Notes: a model not told the origin generated them from the sequence alone. A DNA stretch of 44,193 bases from Clostridiales bacterium PH28_bin88 (GCA_000987045.1 LAKY01000052.1:1-44193); one strand, 5' to 3'. Counted from the stretch's first letter, positions 1-8,466 are shown. Numbers and translations: made by a program.

Positions 1-59
1 GGCTTGATTACGCGGCTTTGTTCTGAAAGGTTTGGATTTTATTTTTGTTTGGATAACGG

Positions 60-425
60 TTGAAATCCAAAGGTTTGGATTTCACGCGGTTTCTGATCCT
101 GCCGGGCGTGCGTATCCCTCATCTAGCGAGTAAAGCCCTTGCTTTGGCGGCCCGCCGAATTCGTGCGGATTGGCAAGCTCGCTATGGGTATGAACCTGTT
201 CTCTTAGAGACCTTTATCGAACCCGAATACAAAGGCACCTGTTACCGGGCGGCCAATTGGATTGAAATTGGCCAGACCACAGGCAGAGGCCGCCAGGACA
301 CCTTTAAGAAATATGAAGCATCGGTCAAATCGATTTGGGTATACCCATTGGTGCGTAACTGGCGCCAGCGTCTCGTGGAACCATTTCCGCAACCTGGGGA
401 GACTCTGGACGAGTTGGAGGAATAG
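60..425 (+). pseudogene. DruA-like DUF4338 protein, N-terminally truncated
   Basis: The 121-residue frame (TTG start at 60) carries the characteristic C-terminal half of DUF4338 proteins: the block FLILPGVRIPHLASKALALA, then ADWQARYGYEPVLLETF, then GTCYRAANWIEIGQTTGRGR. Intact relatives are much longer and have a further N-terminal domain, which is missing here. DUF4338 is the domain of DruA from the Druantia anti-phage system, but single copies beside a transposase, as here, are common and belong to mobile elements rather than to defence islands. No other Druantia component (DruB to DruE) is visible. The stop at 423-425 lies two bases before the ATG of the transposase remnant, the usual tight spacing of the pair. 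No good ribosome-binding site precedes the TTG, so expression is doubtful. Confidence 0.6.
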
Positions 426-427
426 AT

Positions 428-1053
428 ATGGCTTTACGGAATCCAGAGGCCATCCATCCGGCAACCCTCCCTAATCGCAAGAACGCTTATACCTGCAGTG
501 AAGAGGAAGGCGCAGACCGGCGGCAAGCTGCGTTGGAAGGACAATTGCCAGTATGGCGAGCTCAATTACCGCTACCTCCCGGAGGGAAGCCAACCGGGAA
601 CTAACACGGCCAACCTTTTGGGAGCTGTTTCGGGAGGTGTTTCCGGAGATCGCCAGTATCCCCCATATGGATACCGTCAATCGCCTGCTGGAGCAGATTG
701 ACCCGGCCCAACTGGAGGAAGTGGTGATCCAGACAATCAAACGTCTCCTTCGTCAGGGGCGGCTGCGAGCACTGCTGGTGGACAAGCAATATGTGGTAGC
801 CATCGATGGGACCCAGAAGTTAGCTCGCCGGTGGCAATGGGCCGCCGAGGCCCTGCATCGTCAGCACGGGGAGGAGGTATCTTATGCAGCTTATGTTTTG
901 GAAGCTGTATTGGTCGGTCCGCAGGGGGTGAGCATCCCCTTTCTCACGGAGTTTTGTGAGAACCCTGCTGGCGATGAAGCATTCGCCAAACAGGATAGGG
1001 ACCAACTGTTGGCTCTCTGCACCCGGGCTCCTAGATTACGGATGGCCCTTTAA
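428..1053 (+). pseudogene. DDE transposase fragment with internal deletion and frameshift
   Basis: Translation from ATG 428 gives a transposase-like N-terminus (MALRNPEAIHPATLPN, then an acidic EEEGADRRQAALEGQ segment) that ends at a stop near 604. Homology resumes in another frame from about 571 with SRREANRELTRPTFWELFRE, then LPHADTLNRLLE-like IPHMDTVNRLLEQID, then VVAIDGTQKLARRW, which holds the first catalytic Asp region, and SIPFLTEFCENP. The hydrophobic segment that normally joins these two parts (between the regularly spaced Pro-rich stretch and the SRREANR motif) has been lost, explaining the frame change. The second frame stops at 1053, well before the remaining catalytic acidic residues. 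The gene is dead. Its partner is the DruA-like remnant immediately upstream. Confidence 0.6.
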
Positions 1054-1809
1054 TACTTACGCCAGCCCGTAATTAAATTCCCTTCTTCCAAGCCCCTCAC
1101 AAAGGGTGGCTTACTTTGCCGCGCCCTTTTTACCCAATATTTCTCCACCCGGAACCCTATCAGGGTTTAGAGAGAATTTTCTCCGTCTTAGACTTTTACC
1201 CTCACTGCTTGTTCGCCTGATTTGTACACCTTAAACCGTTTTGAAATAAAATCATACGTCAGCACTGCGCTTGATGGGCTTGACTTTCGGCGGTACCAGG
1301 TTTAAAATTAACATCGGACGAGACTGAGCATAGACGAGCCTAGGCAACGCCGACTTTGGCGGGTGAGGGCAACGGCGCTCTCGGCAGCGGAGTTTTAAAC
1401 CTGTTGTTGGGGGCGTTTTTATCTTTGTTGACCGGATGATCTCTAGGTTAATAACCGAAACGCGTATAATTTTTATCAACATATTAACATCCGGCAGGAA
1501 TACGCCTGTCCATGCCGAATATAGAATACGCTTGTTTCTGGGTTAAATACCGGGAACATACAAGTCATACCAACTTTGGGACTTCACCTTTATTGTTTAT
1601 TATTGTGAAGTTCTTCAATAGTAAGTTGGAAGCCTATACCGTTTCACGGGGGGGTGGGGAGCGGGCGAGAAGGCCAGAGGTTGGCATCAAGACTGCTGTA
1701 TCTGCTTGCAACCGTGCGGAAGCACAAAAAAGAGGTATCGGTAGAAAGGTTTGTCACATTCCAGGATTGGGTACAGGAGTACCAGGATAAATTAGGGAGG
1801 GAAAATTTA
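1054..1809. other. 756-bp stretch without a convincing gene
   Basis: No frame here looks like a protein I know. It follows the dead transposase and precedes the liv operon, so it may hold further element debris. It contains a 11-bp inverted repeat (listed separately) and a second one, ACTTCAC at 1581-1587 with GTGAAGT at 1605-1611, that could be an operator or hairpin upstream of livK. TATAAT at 1465-1470 could be a -10 element but I see no matching -35 at a normal distance. The frame of livK stays open upstream to 1654, but those residues lack a start with a ribosome-binding site and do not resemble a signal peptide. Confidence 0.5.
1297..1403. repeat. Inverted repeat CAGGTTTAAAA/TTTTAAACCTG
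   Basis: CAGGTTTAAAA at 1297-1307 is repeated exactly in inverted orientation at 1393-1403, enclosing 85 bases with a GC-rich, potentially folded core (GCCGACTTTGGC near 1350). The arrangement resembles the ends of a very small non-autonomous element or a structured RNA. No coding frame fits between the arms. Only one copy is in the window, so repeat status across the genome cannot be judged. Confidence 0.4.
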
Positions 1810-3003
1810 ATGCGGCTCAGTGGAAAAACGGGTATTGTGCTGTTGGTTGTCCTGCTGGCACTGGCGCTGGTTGTGACCGGTTGCGGCCAGAAGAAGGAAG
1901 AGCCCAAGCCGGCTACTCCGGCTCCCGCTCCGGCTCCCGCTCCGGCGGAAAAAGTCATTAAGATCGGTTTCATTGGACCCCTGACCGGCGACGTGAAGAC
2001 CTTCGGCGAGTCCACCAAAAACGCCTTCCTGCTGGCCCTCGAGCAAGCGGGCTTCAAAGCGGGAGACTACAAGATTGAATACGTCGTCGCCGACGACCGG
2101 AACGACGCCACCGAGGCGGTCAACGTGGCTACCAAGCTGGTCTCCCAGGACAAGGTGCAGGCCATTGTCGGTTCGGTGACCTCCAAGGCCACCATCCCCA
2201 TTTCCGAAGTGGCCCAATCGGGCGGCGTGGTCCAGATCACCAGCACCGCCACCAACCCCAAGGTGACGGTGGACGGCGGCAAGCGTAAGGACTTCGTCTT
2301 CCGCGCCTGCTTCATCGACCCGTTCCAGGGCCTGGTGGGCGCCAAGTTCGCCACCGAAACCCTGAAGGCCAAGACCGCCGCCGTGCTGTACGACCAGGGC
2401 AACGACTACACCAAGGGCTTGGCTGAGGTGTTCAAAGAGAACTTCGAGAAGATGGGCGGCAAGGTTGTGGCCTTTGAGGCCTACCAGCAGCAGGACGTGG
2501 ACTTCTCCGCGGTGTTGACCAAGATCGCCAAGCTGAATCCCGACGTGCTGTACCTGCCCGACTACTACCAGAAGGTCAGCCTGATCGGCAAGCAAGCCCG
2601 CGGCAAGGGCATCAAGGCCCCGTTCCTGGGCGGCGACGGTTGGGACTCCTCTGAACTGGACTTCAAGACCATGGAGGGCGGCTACTTCACCAACCACTAT
2701 TCTCCCGAAGATACCCGGCCCGAAGTGCAGAAGTGGGTTGGGGAGTACAAGGCCAAGTACGGTTCAGTGCCTGATGCTCTCGCTACCCTGTCTTATGACG
2801 CCACCAACTTGTTGCTGAACGCCATCAAGACGGCCAACAGCAACGATCCCGCGAAGATCAAGGAAGCCATGAAGGCTACCAAGGACTTCAAGGCCGTAAG
2901 CGGCAACCTGTCCTTCGACGAGAACGGCAACCCTGTCAAGGCGGCTGCTATCCTGCAGATCAAGGATGGGGCACAAAAGTTCGTAACCACTGTTAACCCG
3001 TAA
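1810..3003 (+). CDS. livK: Branched-chain amino acid-type ABC transporter substrate-binding lipoprotein
   Basis: A 397-residue extracytoplasmic ligand-binding protein of the periplasmic leucine-binding family (Peripla_BP_6), which captures the ligand and delivers it to the LivHM permease. ATG 1810 is preceded by AGGGAGG at about 1795-1801. Residues 1-24 form a lipoprotein signal peptide ending in a lipobox (VTG before Cys25), so the protein is anchored to the membrane. A Pro/Ala linker (36-45) follows, then the typical opening IKIGFIGPLTGDVKTFGES. Length is normal for the family. It is the first gene of a complete liv operon. Many such proteins in anaerobes bind aromatic or other carboxylic acids instead of amino acids, so the ligand cannot be read from sequence. 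The hairpin after the stop suggests it is made in excess over the permease. Confidence 0.92.
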   Translation: MRLSGKTGIVLLVVLLALALVVTGCGQKKEEPKPATPAPAPAPAPAEKVIKIGFIGPLTGDVKTFGESTKNAFLLALEQAGFKAGDYKIEYVVADDRNDATEAVNVATKLVSQDKVQAIVGSVTSKATIPISEVAQSGGVVQITSTATNPKVTVDGGKRKDFVFRACFIDPFQGLVGAKFATETLKAKTAAVLYDQGNDYTKGLAEVFKENFEKMGGKVVAFEAYQQQDVDFSAVLTKIAKLNPDVLYLPDYYQKVSLIGKQARGKGIKAPFLGGDGWDSSELDFKTMEGGYFTNHYSPEDTRPEVQKWVGEYKAKYGSVPDALATLSYDATNLLLNAIKTANSNDPAKIKEAMKATKDFKAVSGNLSFDENGNPVKAAAILQIKDGAQKFVTTVNP

Positions 3004-3012
3004 CCTTGGGTA

Positions 3013-3043
3013 GGGGAGGGGTGCTACCGACCCCTCCCCTTTT
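3013..3043 (+). terminator. Attenuator-like hairpin between livK and livH
   Basis: GGGGAGGGG (3013-3021), a 9-base loop, CCCCTCCCC (3031-3039) and TTTT form a strong intrinsic-terminator shape. Because the next four liv genes follow at once with no new promoter that I can see, it more likely acts as a partial terminator or as an mRNA 3' stabiliser, giving excess binding protein over permease. Confidence 0.75.
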
Positions 3044-3072
3044 AATCTTAGTTGACCTTGGGGGGTATTGCA

Positions 3073-3957
3073 TTGACTGATGTTTTAGGACAGGTCCTCA
3101 ATGGTCTCCAGCTCGGATTTGTATACGCCCTTATAGCCCTGGGGTACACCATGGTTTACGGGATTATCAAGCTGATCAACTTCGCCCATGGCGATGTTTT
3201 TATGGTGGGTGCTTTCCTGGGCTTTTTCGGCTTTACCTACTGGGGCCTGTCGCTTCCGGTAGCCGTGCTGGTTGCCATGACCCTTTGCGCCATCCTGGGG
3301 GTCACTATTGAGCGCGTCGCATACCGGCCGTTAAGGTACGCGCCGAGGATTGCGGCCCTCATCAGTGCGCTGGGGGTTTCCCTTTTCCTGGAGTACTTCT
3401 TCAGCCTGAAGTTCGCCTTTGGCCCCAACTACCGCGTGGTGGAGCGCCCCATCCAAGAGGTAACGTGGAACATCGCCGGCGTGGATATCTCCAACATCCA
3501 GGTGATGATCATGGTGGTGGTGATCGTGTTGCTGGTCTTCCTCCAGTTCCTGGTTTACCGTACCAAGGTGGGGATGGCCATGCGGACCGTTTCCTACGAC
3601 CATGACGCCGCCCGCTTGATGGGGGTCAACGTGGACACAGTGATTTCCATTACCTTCGCCATCGGTTCGGCCCTGGCGGCTGCCGGCGGCGTGCTGTTTG
3701 CCGTCGCCTACCCCCAGATCCAGCCCTTTATGGGCATCATGCCCGGCCTGAAGGCCTTTACGGCAGCAGTGCTGGGGGGTATCGGCATCATTCCCGGGGC
3801 GGTGCTGGGGTCGCTGATCATGGGCCAGGTGGAAATCCTTACGACCGCCTTTATCTCGTCCCAACTGAGGGATGCCATCGCCTTCGCCATCTTGATCCTG
3901 GTGTTGCTGGTCAGGCCTGCGGGCCTGCTGGGCAAGGCCGGCCCCGAAAAGGTTTAG
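3073..3957 (+). CDS. livH: Branched-chain amino acid-type ABC transporter permease LivH
   Basis: Integral membrane permease of the LivH family, one half of the translocation pore with LivM. The start chosen is TTG 3073, 7 bases after a GGGGGG ribosome-binding site; TTG 3052 would add 7 residues but has no such site. The 294-residue product begins with the hallmark QVLNGLQLGFVYALIALGYT and GIIKLINFAHGD motifs, and continues with about eight hydrophobic segments. The EAA-like loop toward the ATPases lies in the second half (RTVSYDHDAARLMGVNVD). The C-terminus LVRPAGLLGK is typical. It is followed one base after the stop by livM. Membrane location and partnership with LivM, LivG and LivF follow from the family and the operon. 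Confidence 0.93.
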   Translation: MTDVLGQVLNGLQLGFVYALIALGYTMVYGIIKLINFAHGDVFMVGAFLGFFGFTYWGLSLPVAVLVAMTLCAILGVTIERVAYRPLRYAPRIAALISALGVSLFLEYFFSLKFAFGPNYRVVERPIQEVTWNIAGVDISNIQVMIMVVVIVLLVFLQFLVYRTKVGMAMRTVSYDHDAARLMGVNVDTVISITFAIGSALAAAGGVLFAVAYPQIQPFMGIMPGLKAFTAAVLGGIGIIPGAVLGSLIMGQVEILTTAFISSQLRDAIAFAILILVLLVRPAGLLGKAGPEKV

Positions 3958-3958
3958 A

Positions 3959-5011
3959 ATGGGCAAAGGATGGACAAGAACTATGAAAAATTTTCGGTTG
4001 AAAAACGCGGGTAATACAGTAGTAATTTTGGTAATAGCCCTTGCCTTCTACGGTCTGGTAAAGGTAGGCTCCTCAACGGGCATGCTGAATGATTACTGGC
4101 AGCGGGTGCTGGACCAGGCGCTCATCACCACCATCGGCGCCCTGGGCCTTAGCATTATCTACGGTTTCACCGGGCAGTTCTCCCTCGGCCATGCGGCCTT
4201 TTACGGCCTCGGCGCCTACACGGCGGGTGTGATTAGCAAGGTATGGGGCCATGGAGACGCGGGCTACCTCGTGCTGGCCATGGTGGCGGGAACCTTGATG
4301 GCGGCGGTAGTCTCCCTGCTGGTAGGCCTGCCGATCCTCAGGCTGCGGTCCGACTACCTGGGCATCGCCACCCTGGGCTTTGGCATCATCGTCAAGGTAG
4401 CGATGGACAATTCCAACAAGGTATTTGCTCCCTTGGGTGGAGCTACCGGTATGACCGGGGTTCCCCAGGTCATCAACTTCGACCTGATCTTCGTCTTCGC
4501 CGTACTCGCCATCTTGCTGGTGCGCAACTTTATCACCTCCAGCTACGGGAGGGCCTGCGTCACTATCCGGGAGGACGAGATCGCCGCCGACGTGATGGGT
4601 ATCGATACCACACGGTACAAGGTAATGGCTTTCGCGCTGGGGTGTGCCCTCGCCGGCTTCGCCGGCACCCTCTACGCCCACCGTTATCCCTATCTCCATC
4701 CCACCAGCTTTGACTGGTTAAAGGCCTTCGACTTCCTGCTGATAGTGGTCCTGGGCGGTTTGGGCAGCATGAGCGGCACCATCGCTACCGCCGTAAGCTG
4801 GGTTTTCTTGCTGGAGGGTTTGCGTATCGTCCTGGGCGAGGCCTTTGTGGACTACCGGGGCGTTATATACGCCCTCATCCTCATTATCACCATCCTGCTG
4901 CGGCCCCAGGGGCTGTTTAGCGGCAAGGAACTGAAGATCCTGGTTCCTTCCCAGGCCTCCCGCAAGGCAGCGTCCAGAGAGGAGGGGTCCCATGCCCGTC
5001 TTGGCGGTTAA
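3959..5011 (+). CDS. livM: Branched-chain amino acid-type ABC transporter permease LivM
   Basis: Second permease subunit of the Liv importer, 350 residues from ATG 3959. An alternative ATG at 3983 (AAAGGA 12 bases upstream) would remove 8 residues. The family signature LGLSIIYGFTGQFSLGHAAFYGLGAYTAG is present around residues 60-90, followed by LRLRSDYLGIATLGFG and a cytoplasmic RACVTIREDEIAADVMGID coupling loop. The C-terminus LLRPQGLFSGKEL is typical. It overlaps the start of livG by 20 bases, which suggests translational coupling. Length is normal for LivM and nothing is missing. Confidence 0.92.
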   Translation: MGKGWTRTMKNFRLKNAGNTVVILVIALAFYGLVKVGSSTGMLNDYWQRVLDQALITTIGALGLSIIYGFTGQFSLGHAAFYGLGAYTAGVISKVWGHGDAGYLVLAMVAGTLMAAVVSLLVGLPILRLRSDYLGIATLGFGIIVKVAMDNSNKVFAPLGGATGMTGVPQVINFDLIFVFAVLAILLVRNFITSSYGRACVTIREDEIAADVMGIDTTRYKVMAFALGCALAGFAGTLYAHRYPYLHPTSFDWLKAFDFLLIVVLGGLGSMSGTIATAVSWVFLLEGLRIVLGEAFVDYRGVIYALILIITILLRPQGLFSGKELKILVPSQASRKAASREEGSHARLGG

Positions 5012-5765
5012 GGATCTGAATAAAAACTTCGGCGGCTTGAAGGCGGTTTCCGAATTCAACCTCACCCTGGAGGAAGGGGAGATCGTCGGCCTCATCGGAC
5101 CCAACGGTGCGGGAAAAACCACCGTATTCAACCTCATCACGGGCATCTTCCCCGTCAGTTCCGGCGCCATCGAGTTTATGGGCCAGAGCATTCTGGGCCT
5201 ACCTCCGTATAAGGTATCTGCCCGGGGTATTGCCAGAACGTTCCAAAACATCAGGCTGTTCAGAGGCATGACGGTACTGGACAATGTCCGGGCTGTTTGC
5301 CACCCGACCATCAAGTACGGATTGCTGGACGGGATGCTGCACACTCCCCGTTTTGCGGGTGAAGAGGAGCGCATCACCGAGAAGGCCAGAGACCTCCTGC
5401 GCACCATGAACCTCATCCACCGGGAAAATGACAAGGCCGCCAACCTGGCCTACGGTGACCAGCGCCGGCTGGAGATCGCCCGTGCCCTGGCCCGGGATCC
5501 GAAGCTGCTCTTGCTGGACGAGCCGGCGGCGGGCATGAACCCCAACGAGGTGACCAAGCTGGTGGAACTTATCCGGTTCGTCAAGGAAAGGTTCCAGCTT
5601 ACGGTACTGCTGATCGAGCACCAGATGGGCCTGGTGATGAACCTCTGCGAGCGGATAGTGGTCATGGACTTCGGCCAGGTGATCGCCGAGGGTGACCCCG
5701 CGGCAGTGCGCAATAACCCCAAGGTGCTGGAAGCCTACTTGGGGAAGGGGGTGGCTGGAGCGTGA
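4992..5765 (+). CDS. livG: Liv-type ABC transporter ATP-binding protein LivG
   Basis: Cytoplasmic ATPase of 257 residues that powers the LivHM pore together with LivF. Walker A is GPNGAGKT at residues 36-43. The signature motif is of the LivG kind (AYGDQRRLEIARAL), followed by Walker B LLLLDEPAAGMNP and the switch His in LLIEHQMGLV. The C-terminal AEGDPAAVRNNPKVLEAYLG is a LivG hallmark. ATG 4992 has AGAGGAGGGG just upstream and lies inside the end of livM. The stop codon overlaps the livF start, so all four distal genes are tightly coupled. Confidence 0.94.
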   Translation: MPVLAVKDLNKNFGGLKAVSEFNLTLEEGEIVGLIGPNGAGKTTVFNLITGIFPVSSGAIEFMGQSILGLPPYKVSARGIARTFQNIRLFRGMTVLDNVRAVCHPTIKYGLLDGMLHTPRFAGEEERITEKARDLLRTMNLIHRENDKAANLAYGDQRRLEIARALARDPKLLLLDEPAAGMNPNEVTKLVELIRFVKERFQLTVLLIEHQMGLVMNLCERIVVMDFGQVIAEGDPAAVRNNPKVLEAYLGKGVAGA

Positions 5766-6484
5766 TGTTGGAAGTCCGGAACCTGGAGGTGTTTTACGGG
5801 GCTATTCAGGCCCTGCAGGGCATCTCTTTCACGGTGGACGAGGGCGAGATCGTCACCCTCATCGGGGCTAACGGAGCAGGCAAGTCCACTACCATGCGCA
5901 CCATCTCCGGCCTGATTCGTCCCAAAAAGGGTGAGATACTTTTCCGGGATAAAGAGCTCAAGAAGGTTCCCGCCCACCAAATTGTGAGGATGGGCATTTC
6001 CCATGTTCCGGAAGGGCGCAAGATCTTTGCTAACCTCACGGTGATGGAAAACCTGATCATGGGGGCCTACACCCGGACGAATAAACAGGAGATCCAGGCC
6101 AACCTGGAGCGGGTTTTCAAGAGCTTTCCCCGGCTGAAAGAGCGGGTGACCCAGATGGCGGGTACCCTCTCCGGCGGCGAGCAGCAGATGCTGGCCATGG
6201 GGCGGGGGATGATGTCCAAACCCTCCCTGCTGATCCTGGACGAGCCTTCCATGGGCCTGTCCCCCATCCTTGTGGAAGAGATTTTTGAGATCATCCGGGA
6301 TATCAATAAACAGGGTACTACTGTCCTTCTGGTTGAGCAAAACGCCTTTATGGCCCTGCAGGTGGCGCACCGCGCCTATGTACTGGAAACGGGCCGCATC
6401 GTTTTGTCGGGTAGTGCCAGGGAACTGCAGGCTGACCCCAAGGTCAGGGCGGCCTATCTAGGGGATGTCTCGGCAGCGTCCTGA
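5765..6484 (+). CDS. livF: Liv-type ABC transporter ATP-binding protein LivF
   Basis: Second ATPase of the Liv importer, 239 residues from ATG 5765 (GTG 5762 would add one residue). The start codon shares a base with the livG stop. Walker A GANGAGKS lies at residues 34-41, then the LivF-type segment HQIVRMGISHVPEGRKIFANLTVMEN, signature LSGGEQQMLAMGRGM, and Walker B LLILDEPSMGLSP with the switch region LLVEQNAFMAL. Length and motif order are those of LivF. It is the last gene of the operon and is followed by two hairpins. Confidence 0.94.
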   Translation: MLEVRNLEVFYGAIQALQGISFTVDEGEIVTLIGANGAGKSTTMRTISGLIRPKKGEILFRDKELKKVPAHQIVRMGISHVPEGRKIFANLTVMENLIMGAYTRTNKQEIQANLERVFKSFPRLKERVTQMAGTLSGGEQQMLAMGRGMMSKPSLLILDEPSMGLSPILVEEIFEIIRDINKQGTTVLLVEQNAFMALQVAHRAYVLETGRIVLSGSARELQADPKVRAAYLGDVSAAS

Positions 6485-6525
6485 CCAGGAGGTAGGAAGC
6501 CGGAGGTAAGATGCAAGAAGTCGTT

Positions 6526-6546
6526 GGAATTGGCTTTGCCAATTCC
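6526..6546 (+). terminator. First hairpin after livF
   Basis: GGAATTGGC (6526-6534), loop TTT, GCCAATTCC (6538-6546), then TCGATCTTTT. A perfect 9-bp stem with a short U-rich tail; it probably helps end or stabilise the liv mRNA. Confidence 0.55.
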
Positions 6547-6587
6547 TCGATCTTTTGTGCAGGCTAAAAATCGCAGCGTTAATAAGC

Positions 6588-6612
6588 AGCCCGGCATTAA
6601 GCCGGGCTTTGA
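6588..6612. terminator. Terminator between livF and the convergent membrane-protein gene
   Basis: AGCCCGGC (6588-6595), loop ATTAA, GCCGGGCT (6601-6608), followed by TTGAATTT. It lies between livF (plus strand) and a gene on the minus strand ending at 6664, so it may act in both directions. Confidence 0.65.
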
Positions 6613-6663
6613 ATTTGCTTAAATCCACCCCTGTTGTTTCTTTTCCAGAACTGAAACCAGTAC

Positions 6664-6948
6664 TTATCGATTGCTCCGTTGCTGGTTGGCCAATACGGTC
6701 CGGTCTGCCCACCGGTAGCAGAAGCTTCCCAGCAATTGCCCGATTAGAGCGGCCAGGATCAAAAGCGGTACCGCCGCGTAGGTGATGCCTGTTCCCATGC
6801 GCATCAAGATAATCAGGGGAACGGTCAAGTGGATAGCTAAAAACCAGTTGACGGAGTACTTGTGGGCGGACTTTCGCCAAAAACCCATGGGTACGTTGAC
6901 AAAAAGAGCCACAGCTATAAGACCCAACAGCTTGGGAAGGATGCTCAA
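6664..6948 (-). CDS. Small membrane protein of unknown function
   Basis: A 94-residue product of the minus strand with three hydrophobic segments: LGLIAVALFVNVPMGFW, FLAIHLTVPLIILMRM and YAAVPLLILAALIGQLLG. The start is TTG at 6948, six bases after AGGTGG; the frame stays open farther upstream but that extension is not hydrophobic and lacks a ribosome-binding site. Basic clusters (WRKSAHKYS) between helices 1 and 2 and a basic tail (RWADRTVLANQQRSNR) suggest a defined topology. I do not recognise a named family. It is convergent with livF and divergent from the coiled-coil gene at 7140, so it is probably monocistronic. Confidence 0.7.
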   Translation of the reverse strand: MSILPKLLGLIAVALFVNVPMGFWRKSAHKYSVNWFLAIHLTVPLIILMRMGTGITYAAVPLLILAALIGQLLGSFCYRWADRTVLANQQRSNR

Positions 6949-7139
6949 AGGGTTCCACCTGCTTCCGGCTTTGTTTCTAGTAGGATGGTAGCACCCGGGT
7001 GGTGCCAGTGTCAAGACGAATTTGTGCTGGATAGAAATACCAATCATGAAGTGGGCTCAGGCTTGTCTTCGCGGCAGGAATTTGTTGCCAATTTGTAGAA
7101 CTATCTTAAGGCGTGCGACCCAAAATCGGGAGTGGTATG

Positions 7140-8315
7140 ATGCCGAACGTCTTGGTGAAAAAGAAGTTAATTGTGGTGATGCTTGCGGTCATCCTGCCGT
7201 GGTTGGCTGGAGTAGCGGGGGTCACCTGGGCAGGTGCCCCTCCAACGCGGGCTCCGATGGAACCATCGCAATTAAACGAACTCCAGCAAGGCCTGCTGGC
7301 GGAATTATTGAAACTGGATCTGGGACTGCAGGATACCAACGCCAGGCAGGACAAACTACGAAGGGAAATAGAAGGCATCCGCAGGGAGGAAGAAGCCAAC
7401 CGGACCCAGTTAGACCGTTCCCGCCGGGAGTTGGAAGCCAAAAGGGTTATACTGGCCCGGCTGCTCCGCTTCTACTACGAGGGAGACAGGCTGTCCTACC
7501 TGCAAGTACTCCTGGAATCCGAGGATATGGTGGACTTACTGGCCCGTCTGCGGCTGCTGGGTCTACTGATCAGGCAGCACACCGACCTCCTGGCCGAAGT
7601 AGAGGGATTGATCGAAGAAGGCCGGCTGCGGGAAGAGCGGCTGGCGATAAAGGAAGCCGAACTGCGGGAAAAAGAGCGGTCGGCGGGAGAGGCGGCGGAA
7701 AACCTCAGGGTGCTAATCCGTGAAAAGGAGGCCGCCCTGGCTGCGGCCAGGGCAATGGAGGGAGGAAGCCGGGTGCTGGAGCTTGAACAGCACTGGTCAC
7801 AAGCCCTTCCTTCACTGCACTACCTGTTGAGCCACTTCGCCGGCCTGCCATGGCAGGAAATCCCACCGGACAAGGTCGACCTGGACTTCAGAACCGGAGG
7901 CATCAGGCTGGAAGTGGGTGAGGATACTCTGAACAGGACCCTGGGGGCGGCGGACCCCTCGCTGGCAGGGGTTACTTACCGGATCGTGCCGCAAGGGGTG
8001 GTGGTATCGGGTTCCAGCCAGGCAGGCGGTAAGGAAGTTCCCTACCGCTTGACCGGGCGGTTGACAGCGGCAGGGCCGCGCCTGCGCCTGGAACCCGTGG
8101 AATTACAGGTGGAAGAGGTAACCCTGGGAGAAGGGATACTGGCCTCGTTGTTCAGCGGTTATGACCTTTCTTTCGGAGCACCGAAAGAGATGGAATCTTA
8201 CGGTCTTTCTCTTAGCGGTGTGTGGACAGGGGAAGGAAAGATCTTTATCAACCTTGCGCCCGGGCGTAAAGGAGCGGGTGAAACAGCGCCGGTCCCCCTG
8301 CCACTCCCGTTTTAG
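7140..8315 (+). CDS. Secreted coiled-coil protein of unknown function
   Basis: The 391-residue product starts at ATG 7140, seven bases after GGGAG (ATG 7137 is an alternative). Residues 1-31 are a Sec signal peptide (KKKLIVVMLAVILPWLAGV, cleavage near WAGA). Residues about 45-215 form a long charged coiled coil with Leu/Glu/Arg heptads, including an RLLRFYYEGDRLSYLQVLLES stretch resembling the N-terminal coiled coil of PcsB/EnvC-type cell-wall hydrolase regulators. The remaining 170 residues look like a beta-rich domain and carry no NlpC/P60 or LytM catalytic motif. Role at the cell envelope is inference. It is followed by a terminator, so it is transcribed apart from the DUF4349 lipoprotein gene. 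Confidence 0.75.
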   Translation: MPNVLVKKKLIVVMLAVILPWLAGVAGVTWAGAPPTRAPMEPSQLNELQQGLLAELLKLDLGLQDTNARQDKLRREIEGIRREEEANRTQLDRSRRELEAKRVILARLLRFYYEGDRLSYLQVLLESEDMVDLLARLRLLGLLIRQHTDLLAEVEGLIEEGRLREERLAIKEAELREKERSAGEAAENLRVLIREKEAALAAARAMEGGSRVLELEQHWSQALPSLHYLLSHFAGLPWQEIPPDKVDLDFRTGGIRLEVGEDTLNRTLGAADPSLAGVTYRIVPQGVVVSGSSQAGGKEVPYRLTGRLTAAGPRLRLEPVELQVEEVTLGEGILASLFSGYDLSFGAPKEMESYGLSLSGVWTGEGKIFINLAPGRKGAGETAPVPLPLPF

Positions 8316-8359
8316 GCAGGGATAGGATTATCATTCAACCTCCCTTGCGCCGAACGAGG

Positions 8360-8394
8360 CCCGGTTTTCAGCCAATAAAACCGGGAACTTTTTC
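8360..8394 (+). terminator. Intrinsic terminator after the coiled-coil gene
   Basis: CCCGGTTTT (8360-8368), loop of 8 bases, AAAACCGGG (8377-8385), then AACTTTTTCT. Perfect 9-bp stem with U tract. Confidence 0.85.
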
Positions 8395-8466
8395 TGTGAT
8401 CGATACGTCTAGTAATTGACAGTTGAAATACGGCCCGAAAATTTGCGTGCGATAGGGGGTAAGGTT

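Larger units (their letters stand above)
60..1053 (+). mobile_element. Decayed transposable element (DruA-like gene plus DDE transposase)
   Basis: Two adjacent reading frames belong to the paired DUF4338 (DruA-like) gene and DDE transposase found together in bacterial insertion elements. Neither is complete: the first lacks its usual N-terminus, the second has an internal deletion with a frame change and stops before the catalytic core is finished. I could not define terminal inverted repeats or a target duplication. Just upstream, a 14-base word (AAAGGTTTGGATTT) occurs at 26-39 and again at 69-82, so the 5' end may itself be rearranged. The element is very probably immobile. Family naming is from memory of the protein pattern, not from a search. 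Confidence 0.6.

Noticed and set aside
60..425. Druantia anti-phage system
   Set aside because: Only a truncated DUF4338 fragment beside a transposase; no DruB-DruE or helicase gene.
1654..1809. 52-residue upstream extension of livK
   Set aside because: No ribosome-binding site and it would bury the lipoprotein signal peptide; ATG 1810 has both a good site and the lipobox.
1807..2697. 296-residue open frame on the minus strand across livK
   Set aside because: It is the antisense shadow of a highly codon-biased gene; the translation is a low-complexity Gly/His/Leu/Val-rich sequence with no ribosome-binding site.
6511..6567. 18-residue frame MQEVVGIGFANSSIFCAG after livF with GGAGGT upstream
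   Set aside because: It coincides with the first hairpin of the liv transcript, and there is nothing else to support translation.
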